A stretch of DNA of 64,000 nt from Spartobacteria bacterium LR76. Lineage in GTDB: Bacteria; Verrucomicrobiota; Verrucomicrobiia; Chthoniobacterales; Terrimicrobiaceae. Within the stretch, counting starts at the first letter, position 1. Every line of letters begins with the position of its first letter. Below, piece by piece: positions 48,781-56,932 of this stretch. The position numbers and the translations under genes are program-made. The stretch is from NCBI GenBank assembly GCA_003054655.1, contig QAYZ01000015.1, positions 372,001-436,000 of the forward strand, given 5' to 3'. Under the pieces are notes generated by a model. The model was given only the letters and a program-made list of their open reading frames with translations, was not told the DNA's origin and did not search any database.

Positions 48781-49956
48781 ATGACTGCTCCCATCCTCCC
48801 GGCGCGATTCGACGCTCCCTCTCCGATCATTCACGGAGGCGGGTCACGCAACCGCCTGCCGGATCTCGTCAGGGAACTCGGCGGCTCGCGCGTCCTCATT
48901 GTCACCGATCCCGGCATTGTTCAGCTCGGCGTTGCCGCCGAAATCAGCCAGCTCCTGAAAGCTTCAGGTTTCAGCGTTGCGGTATTTGACCAGGTGCAAC
49001 CCGACCCGACGGATAAGAACGTCGAAGCCGGAACTGCCGCGGTCACAGACCATCGCGCCGATCTCATCGTCGCACTTGGGGGAGGTTCTCCCATCGACAC
49101 CGCAAAGGTGGTGGCTGTGCGTCAGGCCAACCCCCAGCCGCTGCCGGAATTCATGGGGCTTCATAAAATCAAGAATGCCGGTCTGCCCCTGATCGCAATT
49201 CCTACCACCGCCGGCACCGGAAGCGAGGCGACCAAGGTGGCAGTCATTACCGACACGGCGCGGCAGGTCAAAATGATGATGCTCAGCGCGCCGCTGCTGC
49301 CCACCGCCGCCATCGTCGATTTCGAGCTGACCATGGGCATGCCCCGCGCTCTCACCGCCGCCGTCGGTGTCGACACCCTTACACACGGCATCGAGGCTTA
49401 TGTATCACGCAAGGCCAACGCCCTGACCGACCCTCTCGCCCTCCAGTGCATCGCCCTGAGCGCACGGCACCTGCTGGAGGCATGGCGCGATCCCGCAAAC
49501 CGCGCCGCGCGCGAAGGCATGATGCTCGCCGCCACTCTGGGCGGCATGGCGTTCTCCAATAGCAGCGTGTGTCTGGTGCACGGAATGAGCCGCCCCATCG
49601 GCGCGGTCTTTCACCTGCCGCATGGTTTGTCCAATGCGGTGCTCCTTCCCGCCGTCACGCGGTTCTCCATTGAGGCGGCTCTGCCTCGCTACGCCACCAT
49701 CGCACGGACAGCAGGATGCGCCTTGCCGGAGGATTCGGACGACGACGCCTGCGCCAGGCTGATCGCCTGGCTGGAAACTCTGAATACAGCCATGGAGATT
49801 CCGAAACTTTCCGAATGCCAGGGCGTCACCCGGGAGACCTTCGACGCAAACATCGAAAAGATGGCCGGCGACGCCCTCGCCTCCGGCAGCCCGAATAACA
49901 ACCCCAGGGTTCCCACTGTCGCCGAGATCGCCCGGATCTATCGGGCGGTATGGTGA
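48781..49956 (+). CDS. Iron-containing alcohol dehydrogenase
   Basis: A 391-residue group III (FucO/AdhB-like) dehydrogenase. The NAD-binding GGGSPIDTAK segment (~97-106), the TTAGTGSE motif (~141-148), DTLTHGIEAYVS with metal-binding Asp/His, and SSVCLVHGMSRPIGAVFHLPHGLSNAVLLP with the second and third metal His are all present. Such enzymes reduce aldehydes such as lactaldehyde to alcohols, or oxidise alcohols, with NAD(H). As the last gene of the operon it probably disposes of the aldehyde released by the lyase (inference). The next gene is convergent, 7 bp away. Confidence 0.93.
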   Translation: MTAPILPARFDAPSPIIHGGGSRNRLPDLVRELGGSRVLIVTDPGIVQLGVAAEISQLLKASGFSVAVFDQVQPDPTDKNVEAGTAAVTDHRADLIVALGGGSPIDTAKVVAVRQANPQPLPEFMGLHKIKNAGLPLIAIPTTAGTGSEATKVAVITDTARQVKMMMLSAPLLPTAAIVDFELTMGMPRALTAAVGVDTLTHGIEAYVSRKANALTDPLALQCIALSARHLLEAWRDPANRAAREGMMLAATLGGMAFSNSSVCLVHGMSRPIGAVFHLPHGLSNAVLLPAVTRFSIEAALPRYATIARTAGCALPEDSDDDACARLIAWLETLNTAMEIPKLSECQGVTRETFDANIEKMAGDALASGSPNNNPRVPTVAEIARIYRAVW

Positions 49957-49963
49957 CGCGGAG

Positions 49964-50887
49964 CTACCGCGGACAGACAGCCGCGTTCAGAAGCGAGTTC
50001 CATTCGCCGAGGCGCTCAGGCTCAGGCGGTGCGACAGCGAGACAAAGCTCGCCACGGTCGTCGAAGCACTTCAGCACGGAAACCGGAGGATGATCCTGCA
50101 ACTCGGGCAGATGGTGAACGACCACGCTCTCGAAGGTCTCCGGGTCATAGTGCAACCCGGTCGTGTCGTCGCTGGCAAACATCCAGCCATTCGACGGCGC
50201 CAGCCGCTGCGGAGTCATGATTGCCGCCTGGACCACCCCTTCATTACCCGCCATGAGACGGATGGGGAACCTTCGCTTGCGGGCTTCCAGCAGGAGCAGG
50301 GACAGGGCATTTTCCTGCACCTCATCTGCCTCCTCGATGCCGAACCAGTGGCGCTGCTGGACCCGCCTCCAGCGATGCGCCAGCGCGGCCATGGGAGCAT
50401 CGGCAGGCCGGGAAAAGCCCTGATGAAATTCCGTCCAGACCACCATCTGCTCCATATCGGAGGCGGTGGTGGTGCAGACCTTGTGCAGCACCTCCCCGCG
50501 CGCATCCAGAAACTCGGCAAAATAGGCAAAGCTGTCGTCCCGCTCCTCGATCACCATGCGGGCGGAATGCCATGGGGGAAAGTCAATATCGAAGGTATCC
50601 TCGGGGCTTCGCGCGTGAATATCGTCGTGCGAAAACCGCAGTTCCGGGTATTCCCGCGTCTGGCCGAGAACGGCGCTGCCATTGCGGGTGATGACAAGGG
50701 AGCCGCCCCAGGCGCGCAGCCCGTGAAGCATCTGCGGCCAGTGATCATGGAGCGAAATTTCCATGCGCTGCCCGCGCACCCGGATGTAGTTCGGCGAGAC
50801 CAGCTTCATCAACAGGCGGTTGATTTCACCGCATCCCTCGAGACGCGAGACAGTGGCACGATTGAGCGGGAAGCGGTCCGATGACAT
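49964..50887 (-). CDS. HemS/HmuS-like haemin-utilisation protein
   Basis: A 307-residue soluble protein. Segments such as SLVITRNGSAVLGQTREYP (haemin-degrading-factor repeat: MALTRNESAVHE in relatives), SFAYFAEFLDARGEVLHKVCTT (SLQFFDxxGxAVHKVY in relatives) and VVHHLPELQDHP fit HemS/ChuS, which bind haem after uptake and pass it on or degrade it. The usual two-repeat protein is ~345 residues, so this one is short and divergent. It follows the ferritin gene by 85 bp and is last in the iron operon. No haem transporter is present. Start ATG at 50887. Confidence 0.65.
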   Translation of the reverse strand: MSSDRFPLNRATVSRLEGCGEINRLLMKLVSPNYIRVRGQRMEISLHDHWPQMLHGLRAWGGSLVITRNGSAVLGQTREYPELRFSHDDIHARSPEDTFDIDFPPWHSARMVIEERDDSFAYFAEFLDARGEVLHKVCTTTASDMEQMVVWTEFHQGFSRPADAPMAALAHRWRRVQQRHWFGIEEADEVQENALSLLLLEARKRRFPIRLMAGNEGVVQAAIMTPQRLAPSNGWMFASDDTTGLHYDPETFESVVVHHLPELQDHPPVSVLKCFDDRGELCLAVAPPEPERLGEWNSLLNAAVCPR

Positions 50888-50972
50888 AAGCCGAAAATTC
50901 GATATTTCCGAGGGGAGGTATCCACGGCAGCGGCCCTATATGTTCCCCCCGCTACCGTGGATGGTGGTGAGA

Positions 50973-51485
50973 TTATTTGGCGGTCGGCGAGGCGGGGGCG
51001 GCAGGGATCGCCTTCTCGTCGAGTTCCAGCAGCGCTACCGCGTGGCCGGCGGCGAGTTCGACATAGCCGAGGAAATCCTGCGCGGTCTTTTCCTCCTCGA
51101 CCTGCTCGTCGAGGAACCACTTCAGGAAGGAGAGCGTTTCAAAGTCCTCGTCCTTCTGCGCCTGCGAGTAGATCCTGCGGATCTGCGCGCTGACCGTGCG
51201 CTCCTGCTCGAGAGCGGCCTTGGCGGCGCTCACGACAGACTCGTATTCGAAGGGCGGCTCCGGCACGGCGAGCACCTTGATGCGGGCGTCGCGGTCGGCC
51301 AGATACGTATAGAAACGCATGGCGTGCCCATGTTCCTCGAGGGCGGCGGCGTGGTACTTGGCGGCAAAGCCCTTGAAGGGCGTCGTCTCGTACCATCCCG
51401 ACATCGCGAGGTAGATGGCGTGGGAGTAGAGTTCATTTCGAATCTGCTCGTTGAGCAGGTCGACCAGGGTTTGGCTGCTGATCAT
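50973..51485 (-). CDS. ftnA: Ferritin (FtnA-type iron storage protein)
   Basis: A 170-residue ferritin. The four-helix bundle carries the ferroxidase ligands: LLNEQIRNELYSHAIYLAMSGW (Glu17 region), KYHAAALEEHGHAMRFYTYL (Glu-Glu-x-x-His, Glu50/His53 region) and FLKWFLDEQVEEEKTAQDF (Gln/Glu of helix D). It is therefore the non-haem, oxidising type that stores ferric iron in a 24-mer. It sits between the degenerate flavodoxin and HemS-like genes, with the iron permease two genes earlier in the operon. The Ala/Pro-rich C-terminus (PAAPASPTAK) is disordered. Confidence 0.95.
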   Translation of the reverse strand: MISSQTLVDLLNEQIRNELYSHAIYLAMSGWYETTPFKGFAAKYHAAALEEHGHAMRFYTYLADRDARIKVLAVPEPPFEYESVVSAAKAALEQERTVSAQIRRIYSQAQKDEDFETLSFLKWFLDEQVEEEKTAQDFLGYVELAAGHAVALLELDEKAIPAAPASPTAK

Positions 51486-51500
51486 AATAGATAAGTAAGG

Positions 51501-51944
51501 TTACGCCGCCCGTCGTAGCCCAAGCCCGACCGTGGCGCAAATGGTTTCCTCCCAGGCACCGATAAGTGCGAAATCCGTCACATCCGCCGATACGTGACGG
51601 GCCAGACGCCGGGCACCGGCGGCATTGAGGATAGAGTCAATACCCCGCCCGGCCTCCCCCTCCCCGAGCGACAGGGCAGCGTACTGGAGGCGGGACAGGC
51701 TGCCGGGGTCAAGGGAACCCGCGAAGTCGACAAAATCAAGCACCTCCTCGGGGGTTGCCGGCTGAGTTTCATCCGTGCAAAGAATGAGGGTGCGCTCGGT
51801 CAGCACGTGGCTCGCCAGGTAGCGGGAGAAGCCGGCCACCGTCACGTCGTGGCCATTGCCGAACAGCGCCGCCGCCAGATCGAAGGCGACGCTCATGGCG
51901 GCATCGCCTGCTTCCGTGTAAAGAACCACGATGCTGCGGTTCAT
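51501..51944 (-). CDS. Degenerate flavodoxin-like protein
   Basis: A 147-residue protein that aligns along its length with the preceding flavodoxin: SIVVLYTEAGDAAMSVAFDLAAALFG at the FMN phosphate loop, TLILCTDETQPATPEEVLDFVDF, SLSRLQYAALSLGEGEAG and IDSILNAAGARRL. The phosphate-binding TQTGNAE loop of its neighbour is changed to TEAGDAA, and the STFGDGEPP loop to CTDETQP, so FMN binding is probably lost or altered. The ATG at 51944 overlaps the stop of the flavodoxin gene by four bases. It may be a regulatory or partner paralogue; function unknown. Confidence 0.65.
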   Translation of the reverse strand: MNRSIVVLYTEAGDAAMSVAFDLAAALFGNGHDVTVAGFSRYLASHVLTERTLILCTDETQPATPEEVLDFVDFAGSLDPGSLSRLQYAALSLGEGEAGRGIDSILNAAGARRLARHVSADVTDFALIGAWEETICATVGLGLRRAA

Positions 51945-52393
51945 ACCGCGCCGGCTTTCTCCGCGAGGAGCGGAAGGAGTTGGTCCGCCCAGGGCGGGAG
52001 CTTCACGTCCTGATCGAGATCGCATTCCTCCAGGGCGAGGAGGCGCTCCGCTCCCAATCGCTCAAGCTGCGCGTCAATATCGCGGCCAAACTTGCAGAAT
52101 TCGTCGTAGCATCTGTCGCCAAGCGCGAAGACGGCGTACTTGAGTCCCGGCAGCGAGCCATCGGCCATGGCCTGCAACCCCTCGTGAAAGGGAATCGCGT
52201 CATCCGGCGGCTCGCCATCGCCGAAGGTGCTGACGACGAACACGGCGACCTGCTCTTCAGCGAGCTTGCCGGCCTTGTAGTCGTAGAGGGTCTTGGTGCG
52301 GGCAGCCAGGCCGCCCCCGGTCAGGCGCTTGAGAAGGGTCTCAGCGCTCTCCTCGGCATTTCCCGTCTGGGTCGCGAAAAATATGGTTATCAT
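51941..52393 (-). CDS. Flavodoxin
   Basis: A 150-residue FMN electron carrier. The FMN-phosphate loop FFATQTGNAEESAE, the STFGDGEPPDDA 50s-type loop and YAVFALGDRCYDEFCKFGRDID with the 90s-loop tyrosine are intact, and the ECDLDQD segment is as in the flavodoxin-like domain of sulfite/cytochrome reductases. Flavodoxins replace ferredoxin when iron is short or supply electrons to reductases. I take ATG 52393; the frame runs on upstream but overlaps the permease gene. It starts 8 bp after the FTR1 stop and is coupled to its paralogue by ATGA. Confidence 0.9.
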   Translation of the reverse strand: MITIFFATQTGNAEESAETLLKRLTGGGLAARTKTLYDYKAGKLAEEQVAVFVVSTFGDGEPPDDAIPFHEGLQAMADGSLPGLKYAVFALGDRCYDEFCKFGRDIDAQLERLGAERLLALEECDLDQDVKLPPWADQLLPLLAEKAGAV

Positions 52394-52401
52394 AAATAGT
52401 A

Positions 52402-53394
52402 TTAGCTTTCGCTCTGCTTCTTCGCGAGGAAGAACGAGCCGATGACAAGTGCCGCGGCGATTGCCTGCGCCGCCAGGGTTTCCACGGTGGGAAACACGGA
52501 GAACCAGAGCCCCAGCCAATCCGGCATCCAGGAGAGCCAGGAAATCTCCGTGGTGGGAATCCAGTGCGCGAGCTGCATCTCCTGCGCCTGCTCGCCGACC
52601 ATGATCAGCAGCACGCCGCCGAGCATGATACCCGTCAGCTCCAGCATGCGGCGATAGGGCAGCTTGTGATGCGCGATGAAGGTCAGAATGGCCACGATGC
52701 CCGCAAAAAAGACGCCGACCAGCGCGCCGAGATACACCGTCTGCGCGCCGAGGCGCAGGTAATACGATTGCAGGAATAGCACCACCTCCACCCCCTCGCG
52801 ATAGAAGGAGGCAAACCCGAGCAGCCCCAGCCCCCAGGCTACGCGAGCGGCGGTAACCTCGTGCTTTTGCTCGCTCGCGAGCAGTTCCTTTTTCTTCTTG
52901 TTGTGCATCGCGATCCACCCGCCCCAGTAGAGCTTGTGAAAGAACCAGTTCATCACGACCAGGAGGACGACGACGGCGAGCAGCCCCGTCCAGGCCTGCA
53001 CCTGGAGGGCATCGAGATTCGTCGAGAGATCATGGACGAGATTGATGGCAATGAACCACGTGACGATCGTGGTAAAGGCCCCGACACCGGCGCCGACACC
53101 GACCATCTTGCGCCCGCTCTCATTCTTGCCCACCATGCTGGCCGTGATGGCGGCCAGGACGAGGATGCACTCCAGCCCCTCGCGAAAAACCAGAACGCCG
53201 ATGTCGAGGATCGCGGCGAGTGAACCATCCTGCCGGGCTGTCGGATCGGGATTCCCGCCCGAGGTCAGAAAAACCCACCCCATGAGCGCGAGGAGGGCGA
53301 GGAGCGAAACGCCCAGCGCCGACTTGACCCAGACAGGCAGCGGCCGGACCTTGACCAAGGCGATATCCGGAGTAATGGCGGCTTCGGTATTCAT
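52402..53394 (-). CDS. FTR1-family high-affinity iron permease
   Basis: A 330-residue inner-membrane protein with about eight hydrophobic helices. The two iron-binding REGLE-type motifs of the FTR1/EfeU family are FREGLECILVLAAI and FYREGVEVVLFLQS. A cytoplasmic Lys-rich loop (NKKKKELLASEQKHE) lies between. FTR1 transports ferric or oxidised iron, normally with a periplasmic oxidase or P19-type partner, which is not encoded next to it. It is the first gene of the iron operon (flavodoxins, ferritin, HemS-like), which points to coordinated uptake, storage and haem use. I saw no convincing Fur box in the 66 bp upstream. Confidence 0.93.
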   Translation of the reverse strand: MNTEAAITPDIALVKVRPLPVWVKSALGVSLLALLALMGWVFLTSGGNPDPTARQDGSLAAILDIGVLVFREGLECILVLAAITASMVGKNESGRKMVGVGAGVGAFTTIVTWFIAINLVHDLSTNLDALQVQAWTGLLAVVVLLVVMNWFFHKLYWGGWIAMHNKKKKELLASEQKHEVTAARVAWGLGLLGFASFYREGVEVVLFLQSYYLRLGAQTVYLGALVGVFFAGIVAILTFIAHHKLPYRRMLELTGIMLGGVLLIMVGEQAQEMQLAHWIPTTEISWLSWMPDWLGLWFSVFPTVETLAAQAIAAALVIGSFFLAKKQSES

Positions 53395-53460
53395 GGATGG
53401 CGAACGTGCGCCATCTATGCCTCAAACCGCCAAACTCCGCTGCCGGATGCTTGCGTTAGT

Positions 53461-53486
53461 TTAGCCCCGACTTGCGATGGGGCTAA
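53461..53486. terminator. Hairpin between the KamA and FTR1 genes
   Basis: Perfect 8-bp arms (TTAGCCCC / GGGGCTAA) with a 10-nt loop start four bases after the KamA stop codon. The T-run lies on the plus-strand side, so termination of the minus-strand KamA transcript would rely on the stem alone; it still separates the two transcription units. Confidence 0.5.
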
Positions 53487-53490
53487 GTTT

Positions 53491-54672
53491 TTAGCGAAAC
53501 AACTCGACCTCGCGGTGGCTCACCACCGGCAGACCCGGCTCGGGATACTCAAAGATCTTCCCCTCGTAGTTGCGGATCACGACCTTTTCCTGGTCGTGGT
53601 AGAGCACGTAGGAGGGATTGATCGGCACCTTGCCGCCGCCGCCGGGAGCGTCGATGACAAACTGCGGCACCGCGTACCCCGTGGTAAATCCGCGCAGCGC
53701 CTCAATGATCTCGACGCCCTTCGCCACGGACGACCTCAGGTGTGAGGATCCCTGGATGAGGTCACATTGGTAAAGGTAATACGGGCGCACGCGGCAGAGC
53801 AGGAGCTTGTGCACCAGTTCGCGCATGGTCTCGACATCGTCGTTCACCCCGGCGAGGAACACGCTCTGGTTGCCGAGCGGGATGCCATGGTCCACCAGAC
53901 GCCCCAGCGCCTCGCGCACCTCGGTGGTGAGTTCACGCGGGTGGTTCACATGCACGCTCATCCAGAGCGGGTGGTACTTTTGCAGCATCCGGCAAAGCTC
54001 CGGCGTGATGCGTTGCGGGAGAAAGATCGGCACACGCGTGCCGATGCGGACAAACTCGATATGCGGGATGGCACGTACCCGGCTGAGCAGGCGCTCCAGC
54101 TTGTCATCCGAGAGCAGCAGGGCATCACCGCCGGAGAAGAGCACGTCACGCACCTCGGTGTGTTTCTCGAGATAGGCAAAGGCTTCGTCAAAGTCGGTAT
54201 GCAATTCCTGATCCCCCGCCCCGCTGACCACGCGGCTGCGGGTGCAGTAGCGGCAATACGAGGCGCAGCGGTCGGTCACGAGGAAGAGGACGCGATCCGG
54301 GTAGCGATGCACCAGCCCCGGCACGGGCATGTGGCTGTCCTCCCCGCAGGGATCAGCCATTTCCCAGGGAGCGGTATACCCCTCCTCCATGCGCGGGATG
54401 ACCTGGCGGCGGATCGGGCAATCCGGGTTATCGGGTTCGATCAGGTTGAAAAAGTGCGGCGTGATGGCGAGCGAGAGCTTGTTGCCGGCAAGGAGCACAC
54501 CCGCGCGCTCCTCGGTCGTGAGCGGGATCAACTCTTCCAGACGGGCCAGAGTCGTTACGCGGTTTTTCAACTGCCATTTCCAGTCATTCCACTGGTCAGG
54601 CGCCACATCAGGCCAGTGACCGGGCGCATGGGAGACAAACCGCGCGTCCGAGGGTCGGATTGGGTGAGACAT
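53491..54672 (-). CDS. kamA: Lysine 2,3-aminomutase/KamA-family radical SAM protein
   Basis: A 393-residue radical SAM enzyme. The 4Fe-4S motif is CASYCRYCTR (C-x3-C-x2-C), followed by FSGGDALLL (the GGE-type SAM-binding segment) and PQFVIDAPGGGGKVPINPSYV with the Lys that holds PLP. These features define KamA-type aminomutases, which convert L-lysine to beta-lysine by a radical shift; some relatives act on other amino acids or on EF-P lysine (EpmB), and EpmB-like proteins are shorter. I use ATG 54672 because the upstream 41 codons overlap the promoter of the phosphoglucomutase gene. Single gene, divergent from that mutase. Confidence 0.88.
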   Translation of the reverse strand: MSHPIRPSDARFVSHAPGHWPDVAPDQWNDWKWQLKNRVTTLARLEELIPLTTEERAGVLLAGNKLSLAITPHFFNLIEPDNPDCPIRRQVIPRMEEGYTAPWEMADPCGEDSHMPVPGLVHRYPDRVLFLVTDRCASYCRYCTRSRVVSGAGDQELHTDFDEAFAYLEKHTEVRDVLFSGGDALLLSDDKLERLLSRVRAIPHIEFVRIGTRVPIFLPQRITPELCRMLQKYHPLWMSVHVNHPRELTTEVREALGRLVDHGIPLGNQSVFLAGVNDDVETMRELVHKLLLCRVRPYYLYQCDLIQGSSHLRSSVAKGVEIIEALRGFTTGYAVPQFVIDAPGGGGKVPINPSYVLYHDQEKVVIRNYEGKIFEYPEPGLPVVSHREVELFR

Positions 54673-54807
54673 TTTCTGTGCGAAATAGGCTAGGCGGCCC
54701 GGGTCCATTGTCAACAAGGGGTGTACCCCCATATGAGAGTCGGGGACGGAAAGATATTCCCTGCCTCGACATTTGAGTGTCATGCTGGTAGGCAAGACCT
54801 CCCTGCA

Positions 54808-56769
54808 ATGAGCGAGCTTACCACCACGATTGCTGCCGCGGCTGCGGCCGGAAAAATCCTCGAGTCTTCAGCCCAGAACATCCAGGCCCTGCTCAGCAAG
54901 AGCACGTCGCCCCTCGATCAGGCTGTCATCCAGGAACTGGTCGACACGGAAAACTGGAAGGAGCTGGATAACAGGTTCTTCCGTACGCTCGCCTTTGGCA
55001 CCGGCGGCCTCCGGGGCAAGACCATAGGCGCAACCCTGACCAAGGCCGAGGCCGGTTTGCCCCAGCCGCTCGATCGCCCTGAGTTCCCCTGCGTGGGAAC
55101 CAACGCGATGAACTACTACAACATCAGCCGCGCCACCCAGGGTCTGGTCGCCTATGTGAAGGAACATTTCGCGCGCAGCGGTCGCGAGGGAAAACCCTCC
55201 ATCTGTATCAGCCACGACACCCGCTATTTCTCCCGGGAATTCGCCGAGCTCGCCGCCAAGGTGATGGTGGAAAACGGAGTGGACGCCTATCTCTTTGAGG
55301 GGCCCCGCTCGACTCCCGAGCTGTCCTTTGCCGTCCGTTACACGAATTCCCAGGCTGGCATCAACATCACCGCCAGCCACAACCCGCCGCAGTACAACGG
55401 GTACAAGGTGTACTTTGAGGACGGCTGCCAGGTCACCGAGCCCCACGCCTCCGCGATCATCGACAAGGTCAACGCCGTCGAGAGCGACAACTACGCCCCT
55501 GTCCCCGCTGCCGAGCAGGGCAGGGTCATTCCCATGGGCGAGGAAGTCGACGAGGCCTACATGGCCCGCCTCGAGAAGCTCCCGCTCAATCCCGAGCTCA
55601 TCCGCAAGGAGAACTCGCTCAAGGTCGTTTACACCCCGCTCCATGGCGTCGGAGGAGTCATCATCAAGCCGATGCTCCAGCGTCTCGGCTTCCAGTTTCT
55701 CACCGTCGAGTCGCAGGAGGTGCCGGATGGTCGCTTCCCGACCGTCAAGTCACCCAACCCCGAAAACGCCGAGGCCCTCAGCCTCGCAGTGAAGCTCGCG
55801 GAGGAGACCGGTTCCGACCTCGTCATCGCCACCGACCCGGATGACGACCGCATGGGCATCGCCGTTCGCAACGATGAGGGCAAGATGGTCCTCCTCACCG
55901 GCAACCAGATCGGCTCGCTCATGGCGTGGTATCGCGCCTCGCAGCACTTTGCCCTCGGCATCCTGACCAAGGAAAACGCCTCGCGCGGCGTCATCATCAA
56001 GACCTTCGTCACCACGGACTTGCAGAAGGCGATCGCCGAGAAATTCGGCCTCCGCACCGTAGAGACGCTCACCGGATTCAAGTACATTGGCGAGAAGCTC
56101 GGCAAGTACGAGGAGCAGATTCCCGCCGAACTCCGCCAGGAATACCGCCAGCTCTCCGAGGACGCCACCCGCGATCTCCGCATCAAGTACTCCTCGCTCT
56201 ACGTCTTCGGCGGCGAGGAAAGCTACGGCTACAGCGGGTCCGACTTTGTCCGCGACAAGGACGGCAACTCTGCCGCCGTGATGATCGCCGAGGTCGCCGC
56301 CTACGCCAAATCGCAGGGCCTCACTCTCGTCGGCCTCCTCGACAATATCTACCGCGAGTACGGCTACTACCTTGAGCGCGGTGAATCCCTCACCATGGAG
56401 GGCGCGGAAGGCGCGGCCCAGATCAAGAAGCTCGTCGATTCCTACGCCGCCAACCCGCCGACCACCCTCGACGGAGCCGCCGTGGTTTCCGTACAGAACT
56501 TCGCCACGGAGGAAATCTACGACAGCGAGGGCGTCCGCATCCCGGCCGAGGCCATGCTCATGATCACGCTCGCCGACAATCGCCGTATCGCGGTGCGTCC
56601 GTCCGGCACCGAGCCCAAGATCAAGTACTACATGTTCGCCGCGCAGAAGCCCGCGGAGGGCCAATCCTTTACCGCCGAGGAGCTTGCCGCGATCAAAACC
56701 AAGGTCGCCGCGTCGATCCAGAGCCTCTGGGAGACCCTCAAGGCCGACGCCGACGCCCGGCTGAAGTAA
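54808..56769 (+). CDS. pgm: Phosphoglucomutase/phosphomannomutase (alpha-D-phosphohexomutase)
   Basis: A 653-residue phosphohexomutase that interconverts hexose 1- and 6-phosphates. The phosphoserine loop is TASHNPPQYNGYKVYF, the Mg-binding loop DPDDDRMG, the sugar-binding loop GGEESYGY and the phosphate-binding loop RPSGTEPKIKYY, so all four domains are intact. The length (~100 above PgcA-type 580-residue enzymes) comes from N-terminal and inserted segments. ATG 54808 begins MSELTTTI; the frame upstream contains no recognisable protein. The product links glycogen, GDP-mannose (manC in this window) and central metabolism. It is followed 163 bp later by rpoA. Confidence 0.92.
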   Translation: MSELTTTIAAAAAAGKILESSAQNIQALLSKSTSPLDQAVIQELVDTENWKELDNRFFRTLAFGTGGLRGKTIGATLTKAEAGLPQPLDRPEFPCVGTNAMNYYNISRATQGLVAYVKEHFARSGREGKPSICISHDTRYFSREFAELAAKVMVENGVDAYLFEGPRSTPELSFAVRYTNSQAGINITASHNPPQYNGYKVYFEDGCQVTEPHASAIIDKVNAVESDNYAPVPAAEQGRVIPMGEEVDEAYMARLEKLPLNPELIRKENSLKVVYTPLHGVGGVIIKPMLQRLGFQFLTVESQEVPDGRFPTVKSPNPENAEALSLAVKLAEETGSDLVIATDPDDDRMGIAVRNDEGKMVLLTGNQIGSLMAWYRASQHFALGILTKENASRGVIIKTFVTTDLQKAIAEKFGLRTVETLTGFKYIGEKLGKYEEQIPAELRQEYRQLSEDATRDLRIKYSSLYVFGGEESYGYSGSDFVRDKDGNSAAVMIAEVAAYAKSQGLTLVGLLDNIYREYGYYLERGESLTMEGAEGAAQIKKLVDSYAANPPTTLDGAAVVSVQNFATEEIYDSEGVRIPAEAMLMITLADNRRIAVRPSGTEPKIKYYMFAAQKPAEGQSFTAEELAAIKTKVAASIQSLWETLKADADARLK

Positions 56770-56801
56770 CTCCGGCCACCACAATTCCCGGTATTTTCTC
56801 C

Positions 56802-56829
56802 TTGCTTTCGCGCAGGGTGCGACTAGCGT
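56802..56829 (+). promoter_or_regulatory. Possible sigma-70 promoter before rpoA
   Basis: TTGCTT and TAGCGT are separated by 16 bases in the 163-bp gap between pgm and rpoA, leaving a ~100-nt leader. The -10 match is weak. Confidence 0.25.
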
Positions 56830-56932
56830 GTCCACCCTTGCGCTGAAATAACGCGCCGTTGGTCCTGCGGCAGGCATCTTCGATGATCTGCCACTAGCGC
56901 ACAGGGAAACCCGGCGAAATCATTAAGTACCC

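Noticed and set aside
47257-48834. 525-codon frame antisense to the aldehyde dehydrogenase
   Set aside because: Shadow frame in GC-rich sequence with no domain.
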